This document shows, in pieces, positions 34,326 to 42,414 of a DNA stretch of 64,000 nucleotides. The translations under genes and the position numbers were made by a program. Under the pieces are notes generated by a model. That model was not told the DNA's origin. It worked only from the letters and a program-made list of their open reading frames with translations, and made no database searches. The stretch comes from Gemmatimonadaceae bacterium (GTDB lineage Bacteria; Gemmatimonadota; Gemmatimonadetes; Gemmatimonadales; Gemmatimonadaceae): NCBI GenBank assembly GCA_014379355.1, contig JACMLX010000136.1, positions 1 through 64,000 on the forward strand, read 5' to 3'. The stretch's first letter is position 1. Every line of letters begins with the position of its first letter.

Positions 34326-35846
34326 ATGACTTCGCTACAGAATATTCCGCCGAGAGGGGTCGCTGAAGTCCGCAGTTACCGCGAGCATGAAATGCTGGTC
34401 GCGTCGTCGATGGGCTCCGGTCGCGGACCTGAGAGTGAACCGCTCATCGATCTGAACCTGGTGCGGGATCTGTTGAAATTCGCTCTGCACGCCTGTCGCC
34501 GCCACAAGAAGGCGGCACTGTCCGTGGTCGGGGCGTTCGTGCTGGCGGCCGTGCTAAGTCAGCTCATTCTCTCAAAGAAGTACTATACGGAAGCAAAGCT
34601 TCTGGCAGACCGCAACGTGGTCATGCCACTGCTCGGCAATCCCGGACGTCGGATGTCCGACGAGGCCGATACGCCGACACGGCTTGCTCCCGAAATGATC
34701 CTGACGCGTGAGAACCTCGAAAAGGTCATCGAGACGACGGATCTGTTGCGCTCGACCGAGCGAAAGCAGAGCCAGATGGGACGGATCCGCAGCCGTATCA
34801 GGGAGACGCTGCAAGGTCCGCTGACACCGGCGGAACGCCTGGAAGAGTTCGTGTGGAGGCTCCGTTCGTCGATGAACGTGGCGGTGGCTGATGGTACCGT
34901 TGTCATCGGTACGGTCTGGAGTGACCCAGACGATGCCCTGAAAATCGTGTCCGCGACGCAGGATCTGTTTCTGAAAGAGCGTCAGGCGCAGGAAGTGTCT
35001 CTCGTCGCCGGCAGTATTTCGATTCTCGAACAGCGCGCACTCGACGTCCAGAAGGACATCACCGCAATGCTCGACACCCTGTCGAAACAACGGGTAGCGC
35101 TCACACCCGATGAGATGCGCCTGTTTCCATCGACCTCTCGCGTTTCAACGTATCAGGGACCGAGTGCGGAGCTCGTCGTCGCGCAGAGCAGGCTGGAAGC
35201 GACGTCACGCGCGCTCACCGACGCGGAGCAGTTTCGCAATCGGCGCCTGGCAGAGTTGCAAGCCACGCTGTCGGAGCAACAGAACGTGTACGGACCTGCG
35301 CATCCGCTGGTCGAAAACACGGCGCAGTCCATTCGCGTGCTGCAGAGTGAACCGGCGGAATTGGCTCAACTGCGTCGAGAGGTCGAGGAGCAGCGCATGG
35401 CGGTGGCTCGCCTCACACGAAGCTCAGGCGGCGGCGGAGGGAACGGTGCGGACGAGTCGTTGGCCGCAGCCGCGCTCCGGAACTTCGCCACAGTGCGGGT
35501 CGATTCCATCGTGCAGGAAAAGCAACAGTACGGCCGGTCACGCCTGCGCATTGCGCTGAGCTCGTATCAGGCGCTGCTCGAACGCCTCGAGGCGGCCCGC
35601 ATCGAGCTGCTCACCGTCCGCGCAACATTCCAGTTCAAGTACGGGGTGCTCATCCCGGCCACCGTGCCGAAACAGCCGATGGGAACGAGTGCGGCGATCA
35701 TCATCGCCGTGGCAACGATCGTCGGTTGCGCGCTGGCGGTCATGACGGCCATCGCGCTCGACCTGGCGAGTGGCAGGGTGCTCGAACCATGGCAGATCGG
35801 TCGCGTGATCGGTCTTCCTGTGCTCGGCGAGGCTGCCACCACATGA
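34326..35846 (+). CDS. Wzz/GumC-like polysaccharide co-polymerase, copy 2
   Basis: This is a 506-residue inner-membrane protein. The first membrane segment is at about 62-82, followed by a long periplasmic part with heptad-like helices (about 225-270 and 285-370; EQRALDVQKDITAMLDTLS) and a second membrane segment at about 449-471, preceded by the proline region IPATVPKQPMG. The tail IGRVIGLPVLGEA is typical of PCP-2 proteins that pair with a separate kinase. The adjacent downstream gene encodes a kinase-like protein that has lost its Walker lysine. It is the first gene of the plus-strand operon running to 46422. Confidence 0.87.
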   Translation: MTSLQNIPPRGVAEVRSYREHEMLVASSMGSGRGPESEPLIDLNLVRDLLKFALHACRRHKKAALSVVGAFVLAAVLSQLILSKKYYTEAKLLADRNVVMPLLGNPGRRMSDEADTPTRLAPEMILTRENLEKVIETTDLLRSTERKQSQMGRIRSRIRETLQGPLTPAERLEEFVWRLRSSMNVAVADGTVVIGTVWSDPDDALKIVSATQDLFLKERQAQEVSLVAGSISILEQRALDVQKDITAMLDTLSKQRVALTPDEMRLFPSTSRVSTYQGPSAELVVAQSRLEATSRALTDAEQFRNRRLAELQATLSEQQNVYGPAHPLVENTAQSIRVLQSEPAELAQLRREVEEQRMAVARLTRSSGGGGGNGADESLAAAALRNFATVRVDSIVQEKQQYGRSRLRIALSSYQALLERLEAARIELLTVRATFQFKYGVLIPATVPKQPMGTSAAIIIAVATIVGCALAVMTAIALDLASGRVLEPWQIGRVIGLPVLGEAATT

Positions 35847-35987
35847 CGAGCATGTGTCACGAGGCACGACGCATCGCGCTCGTGCGCGTCTGCTCGATCC
35901 CAACCGAATGCGGGTCTCAGATCACGCTGAAATCCGTCCGGACCCAGCGCGAAGCTGGATTGTTGCTGAGCGTCGATCCGAGGTCGC

Positions 35988-36962
35988 ATGACGGCATTTG
36001 AGATGAAGAACGGCGTGACGACTGGTGACTCACCGACATCCTCTGCGCTCGTCGGTGCGAACAGTGTCGGGCACAGCGCTCATGACTTTGAGACGCTGCC
36101 GGAACCGGTCGCGCGCATCTGGGATCGCCTGGAGATCCGTGATCGCTCGATGATCATGTGCCTCGAGGCCATCGTTCGCACCGTGCGGATCGATGGGACT
36201 GCGCCGGTGTCGGAGATCGCAACACGCTTCCTCGACAGGGCGTCGGCGGAGGAGCGTGCCAGAACCGGCCCTGATGCACTGCCGCTCAGCGCGTCGGCGC
36301 TCGATGAGATTCGCGTCGACCTGATGGAGTCGATTCTGCCCCGCCTTGCGCGTGCCCAGTTGATCTCGCTGCCGGCGACAGGCTTGTCGAGTCCGGACGC
36401 AATCATCGGCATCGCCAATCCGGTGCTGCGACTGGCGTTGCTCGAATCCGGCCTCATTCAGCTCGACAGCGCCGCCATGGTTCCGGTGATGCCGCGGACT
36501 GTGTCGCGAAAGATCACGAAGGCCGAATCCGCCCATCCGCCAACGGACGAATGGGCGCAACTCTGGTTCGCCATTCAGCGGTATTCATGGACCCTGCTGG
36601 CGGTCATTCCCGCACGGCCTGGCGAGAGTGGACTGGCGTCCGCCAGCGCGCTCGTCGCAGCGGGCCGCATGTTCAATGAAGGCGCTGTGCATCTCGTCGA
36701 CGCCACCGGAGCGGCCCCGCAGGCGGTGGATCTCATCATTGCCAGCATGAGCGGCGCGCTCGCCGGCGGGAACCAACTGGTGATTGCGCTGGACTGTCCG
36801 TTGTCGAATCCCGCATCGATTCCGATTGCGCGACATGCCGGCACCGTGCTGCTCGCCGTACCGCTTGGCGAGGCGTTCCTCGATGAGACACGGCGAACGA
36901 TCGAAAGTGTGGGAAAGCAATATTTCATCGGCTCTGTTGCACTCCATGGGGCCAAGGGCTGA
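35988..36962 (+). CDS. Degenerate BY-kinase/MinD-like protein partnering the Wzz-like protein
   Basis: The 324-residue protein has a helical N-terminal part (about 40-165) and a C-terminal P-loop-ATPase-like fold. WTLLAVIPARPGESGLAS (about 201-218) sits where a BY-kinase Walker A (PGEGKS) should be but lacks the lysine. HLVDATG (about 235-241) resembles the second acidic strand. NQLVIALDCP (262-271) and TVLLAVPLGEAFLDET resemble the rest of the CapB/Wzc kinase domain. No tyrosine cluster is at the C-terminus. I infer a catalytically inactive kinase relative with a scaffolding role beside the Wzz-like protein. ATG 35988 has GAGG five bases upstream. Confidence 0.6.
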   Translation: MTAFEMKNGVTTGDSPTSSALVGANSVGHSAHDFETLPEPVARIWDRLEIRDRSMIMCLEAIVRTVRIDGTAPVSEIATRFLDRASAEERARTGPDALPLSASALDEIRVDLMESILPRLARAQLISLPATGLSSPDAIIGIANPVLRLALLESGLIQLDSAAMVPVMPRTVSRKITKAESAHPPTDEWAQLWFAIQRYSWTLLAVIPARPGESGLASASALVAAGRMFNEGAVHLVDATGAAPQAVDLIIASMSGALAGGNQLVIALDCPLSNPASIPIARHAGTVLLAVPLGEAFLDETRRTIESVGKQYFIGSVALHGAKG

Positions 36963-37024
36963 CGGTGCAGGGATTCGTGCGCGCAACCTCCGTGGCTCCG
37001 GCACGCATGTCGAGGAGCGCCTGA

Positions 37025-37192
37025 GTGTCCAGGCTGCTCCTGATGTCGCTGGTCATCATGACGTTCGTGCTGCCGATCCGGAGCGCCCGAAATCCCAATG
37101 GCATGCTGGGATTGCGCCGCGCGATTCTCGGGATGACGGCGTGGGTCGGCATTTATGTCGTGATCCTCGCGGTGTTCAGGGTTCTTTATTAG
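37025..37192 (+). CDS. Small two-helix membrane protein (55 aa)
   Basis: A short gene sits between the kinase-like and polymerase genes. GTG 37025 follows an in-frame TGA immediately and has a strong ribosome site GAGGAG (37010-37015) nine bases upstream. The product has two hydrophobic segments, LLLMSLVIMTFVLPI and MTAWVGIYVVILAVF, joined by a basic loop IRSARNPNGMLGLRR, ending at TAG 37192, 16 bases before the next start. ATG 37043 is an alternative start. I do not recognise a family. It may be an accessory subunit of the polymerase or co-polymerase. Confidence 0.6.
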   Translation: MSRLLLMSLVIMTFVLPIRSARNPNGMLGLRRAILGMTAWVGIYVVILAVFRVLY

Positions 37193-37208
37193 CAACTGGC
37201 CTGACGTC

Positions 37209-38789
37209 ATGACGACCACGACGAGGCCGCCCTCGGTGCCGGCGCTCCTTCCCGGCATCGGCAGCAACGACGCCAAGGCGGCGCCTCGGCGATTCGCGCG
37301 CCTCGAGCGCAAGGCCACCACACGAGCGATTGGCGCAATCGTCGTCGTGGTCGTGATCAGCGTGCTGATCATGCTGATGACCGGTAGTGTCGTTCTGGCG
37401 CAGATGCCCGCGCAGGTCGCGCTCGTGGGCTACATCGTATGGACACAGCCACTCAGGCGCACGATGACCGTGGTGGTGTTCGCACAGTTCTTCTTCTTCA
37501 CGCCTCAGTACGCGAGCGGTCCGCTGTACCAGGGCGTGCTGCGGCCCGGCTCGCTCGTGGTGAATGGATTGCTGAAGAATGTGACGGGGATCAACGCGAT
37601 GTCATTCACCGGGATCGAGCTCGCCTTCGTCTGCATGTTCATCCTGCTCATCATCCGCGAAGTGCGTGGACAGCGGATCGACGCCGAAGGCCGGGTGCCG
37701 GGCGCGCGAGTCTTGTTCGTGTTCCTTGGTCTCGAGTTGCTGGCCGCCCTGACGCTCGAAGCATGGGGCCTCGTCACCGGCGGGAGCGCGCGAGTCTCGA
37801 TTTTCCAGATCCGGCCGTTCATCGTATTGCCGTTGCAGACGATCGTGCTCAGCTACACCCTGCGTGACTCCCGGGACTTCCGTCGCCTCGCACTCTGGGC
37901 GACGCTCGCCGCGATGCTGAAGGTCGCACTTGGCGTGTATTTCCTGAACAAGGACGCGTGGAGTCTCGGCCTCGAGGCGTCGTACATGTCGTCGCACGTT
38001 GACTCCGTGCTCTTCGTCACCGTCGTCTTTGCGTGGTTTGCCGCCTGGGCCCACGCGCCGTCATGGCCGCGATTCCTCGGCATGGGGGGGGTCGTCTCCT
38101 GGATGCTCCTTGGCATCGTGGTCAACGATCGCCGGCTCGCGTGGGTCAGTCTGGTCGCGTCGCTTGGGGTGTTCTACACGACCGTGAACGGCATGCTGCG
38201 ACGCCGAGCGAACCTGGCTCTGATCGCACTCGCGCCGTTCCTGGCGCTTTATCTCGGCATTGCCAGCAAAGTCAGCACCGGTATTTTCTCGCCGGGCCAC
38301 ACGCTCCTCGGCATCGCGAACACGTCGGATGGTTCGAGTCAGTGGCGTATTCTCGAGATGCAGAACCTCGTGTGGAATCTCGACCAGCACCGCTTTCTCG
38401 GGAGCGGGTTCGGCAAGCAGTGGGTCGAAATCGTCACGCTGCCGTCGGTCGCGCAGGCCTTCAAGGAATACCGAACGGTGGCGCACAACAGTGTGTTGTG
38501 GCTTCTGCAGCTGTCGGGCATCGTTGGTTTCGTGTTCATGTGGATGCCGATCATCGTGGGCATTTTTCTCGCGGCGCGGAGTTATCGTTTTGCCCGAACC
38601 GGATCGGAACGGACGTGTGCGGCGACGGTGATCGCGATTGTGTTGTGTTACGTGAACCAGGCGTGGGGCGACATCGGTCTCATCGAACCGTTGAATACGA
38701 TGATGCTGTCGCTGGCCCTGGCCCTGGCCGGAAAGCTTGCAATCGAGACGGGTGCATGGTCTCCTGACGCCAGGCTCCTGTCGCGCTGA
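37209..38789 (+). CDS. O-antigen polymerase/ligase-type membrane protein (Wzy candidate), copy 2
   Basis: The 526-residue polytopic inner-membrane protein has about twelve hydrophobic segments. The family pattern is the long periplasmic region with SSQWRILEMQNLVWNLDQHRFLGSGFGKQW and, later, VAHNSVLWLLQLSGIVGFVFMW, as in O-antigen ligase/polymerase (Wzy_C) proteins. The first roughly 40 residues are hydrophilic and basic. In this operon, with Wzz-like, exporter and glycosyltransferases, it is the likely polymerase of the second polymer. No flippase gene is found in this operon. It may be supplied by one elsewhere. Confidence 0.83.
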   Translation: MTTTTRPPSVPALLPGIGSNDAKAAPRRFARLERKATTRAIGAIVVVVVISVLIMLMTGSVVLAQMPAQVALVGYIVWTQPLRRTMTVVVFAQFFFFTPQYASGPLYQGVLRPGSLVVNGLLKNVTGINAMSFTGIELAFVCMFILLIIREVRGQRIDAEGRVPGARVLFVFLGLELLAALTLEAWGLVTGGSARVSIFQIRPFIVLPLQTIVLSYTLRDSRDFRRLALWATLAAMLKVALGVYFLNKDAWSLGLEASYMSSHVDSVLFVTVVFAWFAAWAHAPSWPRFLGMGGVVSWMLLGIVVNDRRLAWVSLVASLGVFYTTVNGMLRRRANLALIALAPFLALYLGIASKVSTGIFSPGHTLLGIANTSDGSSQWRILEMQNLVWNLDQHRFLGSGFGKQWVEIVTLPSVAQAFKEYRTVAHNSVLWLLQLSGIVGFVFMWMPIIVGIFLAARSYRFARTGSERTCAATVIAIVLCYVNQAWGDIGLIEPLNTMMLSLALALAGKLAIETGAWSPDARLLSR

Positions 38790-39164
38790 GCGCGGAATGC
38801 CGCGCGGACGCGACTGCGCGACGACGTCGAGATCACCTGTACGGTTTCCGCGGCGCTCGGCGCTCGCGTGCAGAGGCTCTGCGCCGTCGAAGTGCGCGAA
38901 TGACCAGAGCGTTGATGTGACACAATTGAGATCGGTCTCGCAATAGAACTCTTCGCGACCAGACTGTTTCACATTCGGCACGATTCGTCATCTTTCGGAA
39001 TTAGCCTGTCCACATTATTTTCAGAATGAGGTCGCCACGCTCGTTCGAGCTTGCCCCGAATCGCGTCAAGTCTGCTGGAATGTGCCGAAATGCGACGGTT
39101 TTCGCTGACTGAGTCAGATCCTTGGCATGCAACGTCCCTTCTATAGCGGGCAGGAGTTACGGCA
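38790..39164 (+). other. 375-base gap with AT-richer segment, no long gene
   Basis: No supported reading frame of normal size lies here. The middle (about 38970-39030) is clearly AT-richer than its surroundings (CATTATTTTCAGAATG), and CTATAG near 39141 precedes the small reading frame at 39165. A promoter for an internal transcription unit starting with that frame is plausible but not demonstrable by eye. Confidence 0.35.
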
Positions 39165-39374
39165 ATGCTGCTGAACGCTCCTGATTTCGCTCTGCGCGCA
39201 TGGGTCCGTCAGGCGCTCTCGGCAGGCCCGAAGGTTGGCGAATACATAGATTGGAACGCAGTTACGAACTGGGCGGCGAACACGTCTCAACTCGTGCCGC
39301 GCGTCCGCGAGCGCTTGCAAAGCGCGTCGACCTTGGCGTCGGCCTCCGCCTCACGCGGATCGACGGCCAAGTGA
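39165..39374 (+). CDS. Putative small protein (69 aa)
   Basis: ATG 39165 has a ribosome site CAGGAG nine bases upstream. The product (MLLNAPDFALRAWVRQALSA, then EYIDWNAVTNWAANTSQLV) is balanced in composition, unlike the Arg-rich shadow frames around it, with a Ser/Ala-rich basic tail. It ends 41 bases before the start of the nucleotidyltransferase-like gene. No family is recognised and there is no signal peptide or membrane segment. Coding status is uncertain. It would be a regulator or small partner of the operon by position only. Confidence 0.4.
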   Translation: MLLNAPDFALRAWVRQALSAGPKVGEYIDWNAVTNWAANTSQLVPRVRERLQSASTLASASASRGSTAK

Positions 39375-39415
39375 GCGTGCTTCCCGGTCTCTCTCGTTTC
39401 GAATAGGTGTAGTCC

Positions 39416-40648
39416 GTGACGTTCCTGCCACTGAACGGCTTTCCTCCCGCCTCGGCCGACGATGAGTCGCTGACGGCAGGTGGCAATGCGGTGCGTCCGA
39501 TGCGCGACGCGCGCGGCGTGTGTGGCATCGTGCTCGCGGGGACACACCACTGGGGCGATGGCGCGTTCGAACGCGTGCTGCGCGGTCCGCTCCTGCCGAT
39601 CGCGCACACGCCCTTGATCGAGTATCCACTGCAGTGGCTGCGCGATGCCGGCATCGCATCGGTGGTGTTGTGCGCAAACAGTGCCACGCAATCGTTGCGC
39701 ACCGTGCTCGGCGATGGCGCGCCCGGATCCATGTCGCTGTCGTACTTCGAGGATGATGAGCCGCGCGGACCAGCCGGTTGCGCGCGCGATGCTGCCCTCA
39801 TGACGAGTGCTTCGACATTCATCGTCATCGAAGGGACCATCATTCCGACCCTCGATTTCGGCGCGTTGATCGACGCACACCGCGCGTCGCAGGCGACGGC
39901 GACCGTCGTCGTCGAGTTCGACCGGCGGCGTCGCGGCATGGCCAGCGGCGTGCGTCGCCAGCCTGCGGGCATTTACGTCTTCGAACGCGAAGCATTGACG
40001 TCGGTGGCGCAACACGGCTACCAGGACATCAAGGAAGGGCTGCTCGGTCGGTTGAATGGTGAAGGTGAACATGTCGCGATGCACGAAGTGCACGGCTTGT
40101 CGGCGAAGGTGCTGGACTATGCCAGCTACGCGGCGGTGAGTCGCTGGCTCGTGTCGAGCTCCATCGAGCGCCCCGTGTTCCTGCCCAACTACACGCGTGT
40201 CGGTGAGGGCATGTTCCATCCGTCGGCGACCGTGCATCGGTCAGCCAGCATCATCGGCCCGGTGCTACTGGGTGAAGGCGTCATCGTGGAGGAAGGTGCG
40301 ATCGTCGTCGGACCGGCATCCGTCGGCGCCCGATCGATCATCGCGTCCAATGCGATCGTGTCGCGCTCGTTCATCTGGGATGATTGCGTGATCGGATCCG
40401 GCAGCAGCGTGGACTCGTCCCTGCTCGCCGATCGCAGCGTCGTCGTGCCCGGCGATCAATTGAAGAATGCGACCGTCGCGGATTCGTCATCGCCGGTGGA
40501 ACCACCGCCCGCGGACGTGTTGGCGGCGTCCATCGCACTGGACGCACGCATGCGTGCGGGTGGAGGTGCCGAGGGTCGTCGGAGCAGCGTCAGCGGAGCG
40601 GTCGGCAATGATGTCCGATCGGCGCGAATCAGCGAATCACTTACATGA
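39416..40648 (+). CDS. Nucleotidyltransferase-like protein with beta-helix domain, catalytic motifs degenerate
   Basis: The 410-residue protein has the layout of sugar-1-phosphate nucleotidyltransferases: Rossmann-like head then left-handed beta-helix (about 260-350; hexapeptide turns such as SIIGPVLLGEGVIVEEGAIV). The head keeps GIVLAG and LLPIAHTPLIEYPLQWLRDAGI, but the G-x-G-T-R-L nucleotide loop reads THHWGDGAFERVL, and the later Gly-Asp metal site reads IEGTIIPTLD. I infer it no longer makes NDP-sugars. It is coupled by a four-base overlap (ATGA at 40645) to the next gene, whose N-terminus has the same layout. Start GTG 39416. Confidence 0.75.
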   Translation: MTFLPLNGFPPASADDESLTAGGNAVRPMRDARGVCGIVLAGTHHWGDGAFERVLRGPLLPIAHTPLIEYPLQWLRDAGIASVVLCANSATQSLRTVLGDGAPGSMSLSYFEDDEPRGPAGCARDAALMTSASTFIVIEGTIIPTLDFGALIDAHRASQATATVVVEFDRRRRGMASGVRRQPAGIYVFEREALTSVAQHGYQDIKEGLLGRLNGEGEHVAMHEVHGLSAKVLDYASYAAVSRWLVSSSIERPVFLPNYTRVGEGMFHPSATVHRSASIIGPVLLGEGVIVEEGAIVVGPASVGARSIIASNAIVSRSFIWDDCVIGSGSSVDSSLLADRSVVVPGDQLKNATVADSSSPVEPPPADVLAASIALDARMRAGGGAEGRRSSVSGAVGNDVRSARISESLT

Positions 40649-42414
40649 GCATCATCCCAGTCCTGCTCGACAGTCGCCCCGCGTTTTCCGGCGCGGATTC
40701 GGCGAGCGGGTCACTCCTGCTGCTGCCTGCCGGGAATGAGCTGGTACTGCGGGAAATGATGCGCAGCGTGCTCAAGGTCACGGCGCATCGCCCGATCGTG
40801 CTGTCGTCCTTCGAACCGGACGAGGCGTATCAGAAGCGGATCGTCGACGCATTCTCGGATGTGGATCGGATCACGATGGTGCGCAAGTTCGGCAACGAGT
40901 TGCAGCGCTTTGCCCCATCCGATGTGTTCCTCTTCGTGTCCTCGATCTGCTATCCCGTCGACGGCATCGACCTGCGGCCACTCTGTGCGACGGCGGTGAA
41001 CGATGCGCGCATGGTGCGGCACCTGGTGGCCTTCGAGGCACCCACGCTCCGCACGAAGGAATTGGTGCAGACCGATGACGACGGGCGCGTCCGGCGCATC
41101 CAGCGCTACTTCGAACCGGTGACGTGGCCATTCCCATCCGGCGTGATGGCGTCGCTCGTGCCGGTCGCGTGCGCCCAGATCGCGCTGCCGCTCACGCTCG
41201 GCTCACTCGAGGGGCTGCGCATGCAGCTGACGTCGAGTGGCGTACCGAGCCAGGACGTGCCGTTCCATGGTGACTGCTTCGATCTCGACGATGAGGCGGG
41301 TGCGCTGGCGTTGAGTGAACGACGCGTGAGCGCGCTGCACACGATGCGCGACCTCTCGCGCAATCGCGGCGCGTCGAGGGTACACTCGCTCGTGTCATCG
41401 AAGGCGACGATCGCGGCCACGGCGCGCCTCGTCGGGCCAGTGATGGTGCGCGACGGGGCGTCGATCGGCGAAGGTGCACTCGTGGTCGGTCCGGCCTCGA
41501 TCGGCGAGCGCGCGACGATCGGTGCGGGCGCCATCGTCGCGCAATCACTATTGCTCGCAGACTCCGCCGTCGCGCCGGGTGCGACCGTCCGGCATCGCGT
41601 CGTGAGTGGTGATGCAGTGTCGACTGCGGCCGTGGCCGGCCAACGTCGCCATGCCGCACCGCATCGCGTGGCCGAACCCGATGCGCCGCGTCGCTCCATT
41701 CCAACGTATGTGACGACCAAGGCGCTGCTCGAACCGATCCTTGCCGCCGTCGCACTGATCGTGCTGTCTCCGCTCATGGCCGTGATCGCGATACTGGTGA
41801 AATTCACGTCCACCGGTCCCATCTTCTATGGGGATTCGCGTGAGGGCAAGGATGCGCGTGCATTCAAGTGCTGGAAGTTCCGCAGCATGCTGACGAATGC
41901 CGATGATCTGCAGCGTGCATTGGCGGCGCAGCAGAAGATGGACGGCCCGCAGTTCAAGATGGCGAATGATCCTCGCGTGACGAAAATCGGCGGCATCCTG
42001 CGCAGGTTGAACGTCGACGAATTGCCGCAACTCTGGAATGTGCTGAAGGGTGAAATGAGCCTGGTCGGCCCGCGACCGTCGCCATTCCGCGAGAATCAGA
42101 TTTGTGTTCCCTGGCGCAACGGTCGACTATCCGTGCGACCCGGGATCACCGGACTCTGGCAAGTCTGCCGGAAGGACCGCGAAACGGGTGACTTCCACCA
42201 GTGGATTCATTACGATCTGCTGTATGTCCGCAACGTCTCGTTTCTTCTCGACGTGAAGATTTTCGTCGCCACGATCCTGACGTTGGGTGGGCGCAAGCCA
42301 GTGCCACTCAGCTACATGATTCGTCGTCGTCCGCGGGCGCGTCGCCTCGGCGCGACGACCACGCCTCGCTACCGGGTTCGCGCCGAGAGTGTGCCGAGCA
42401 CCGTGCTGCGATGA
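40645..42414 (+). CDS. Fusion: degenerate nucleotidyltransferase-like + beta-helix + phosphoglycosyltransferase
   Basis: The 589-residue protein has three parts. Residues 1-245 resemble a nucleotidyltransferase head without the G-x-G-T-R-L loop or a clear Gly-Asp site. Residues 250-322 form a left-handed beta-helix (VGPVMVRDGASIGEGALVVG). From about 357 on there is a monotopic polyprenyl-phosphate sugar-1-phosphate transferase: hydrophobic re-entrant helix (about 361-385), CWKFRSM (409-415), the catalytic Asp-Glu in NVDELPQLW (456-464), LVGPRP and RPGITGLWQVCRK. It starts repeat-unit synthesis on undecaprenyl phosphate. The N-terminal part replaces the usual membrane domain of WcaJ-type enzymes. 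Confidence 0.85.
   Translation: MSIIPVLLDSRPAFSGADSASGSLLLLPAGNELVLREMMRSVLKVTAHRPIVLSSFEPDEAYQKRIVDAFSDVDRITMVRKFGNELQRFAPSDVFLFVSSICYPVDGIDLRPLCATAVNDARMVRHLVAFEAPTLRTKELVQTDDDGRVRRIQRYFEPVTWPFPSGVMASLVPVACAQIALPLTLGSLEGLRMQLTSSGVPSQDVPFHGDCFDLDDEAGALALSERRVSALHTMRDLSRNRGASRVHSLVSSKATIAATARLVGPVMVRDGASIGEGALVVGPASIGERATIGAGAIVAQSLLLADSAVAPGATVRHRVVSGDAVSTAAVAGQRRHAAPHRVAEPDAPRRSIPTYVTTKALLEPILAAVALIVLSPLMAVIAILVKFTSTGPIFYGDSREGKDARAFKCWKFRSMLTNADDLQRALAAQQKMDGPQFKMANDPRVTKIGGILRRLNVDELPQLWNVLKGEMSLVGPRPSPFRENQICVPWRNGRLSVRPGITGLWQVCRKDRETGDFHQWIHYDLLYVRNVSFLLDVKIFVATILTLGGRKPVPLSYMIRRRPRARRLGATTTPRYRVRAESVPSTVLR

Noticed and set aside
39120-39150. Sigma-54-type promoter (TTGGCATGCA) before the small frame
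   Set aside because: Spacing between GG and GC elements does not fit the sigma-54 consensus.
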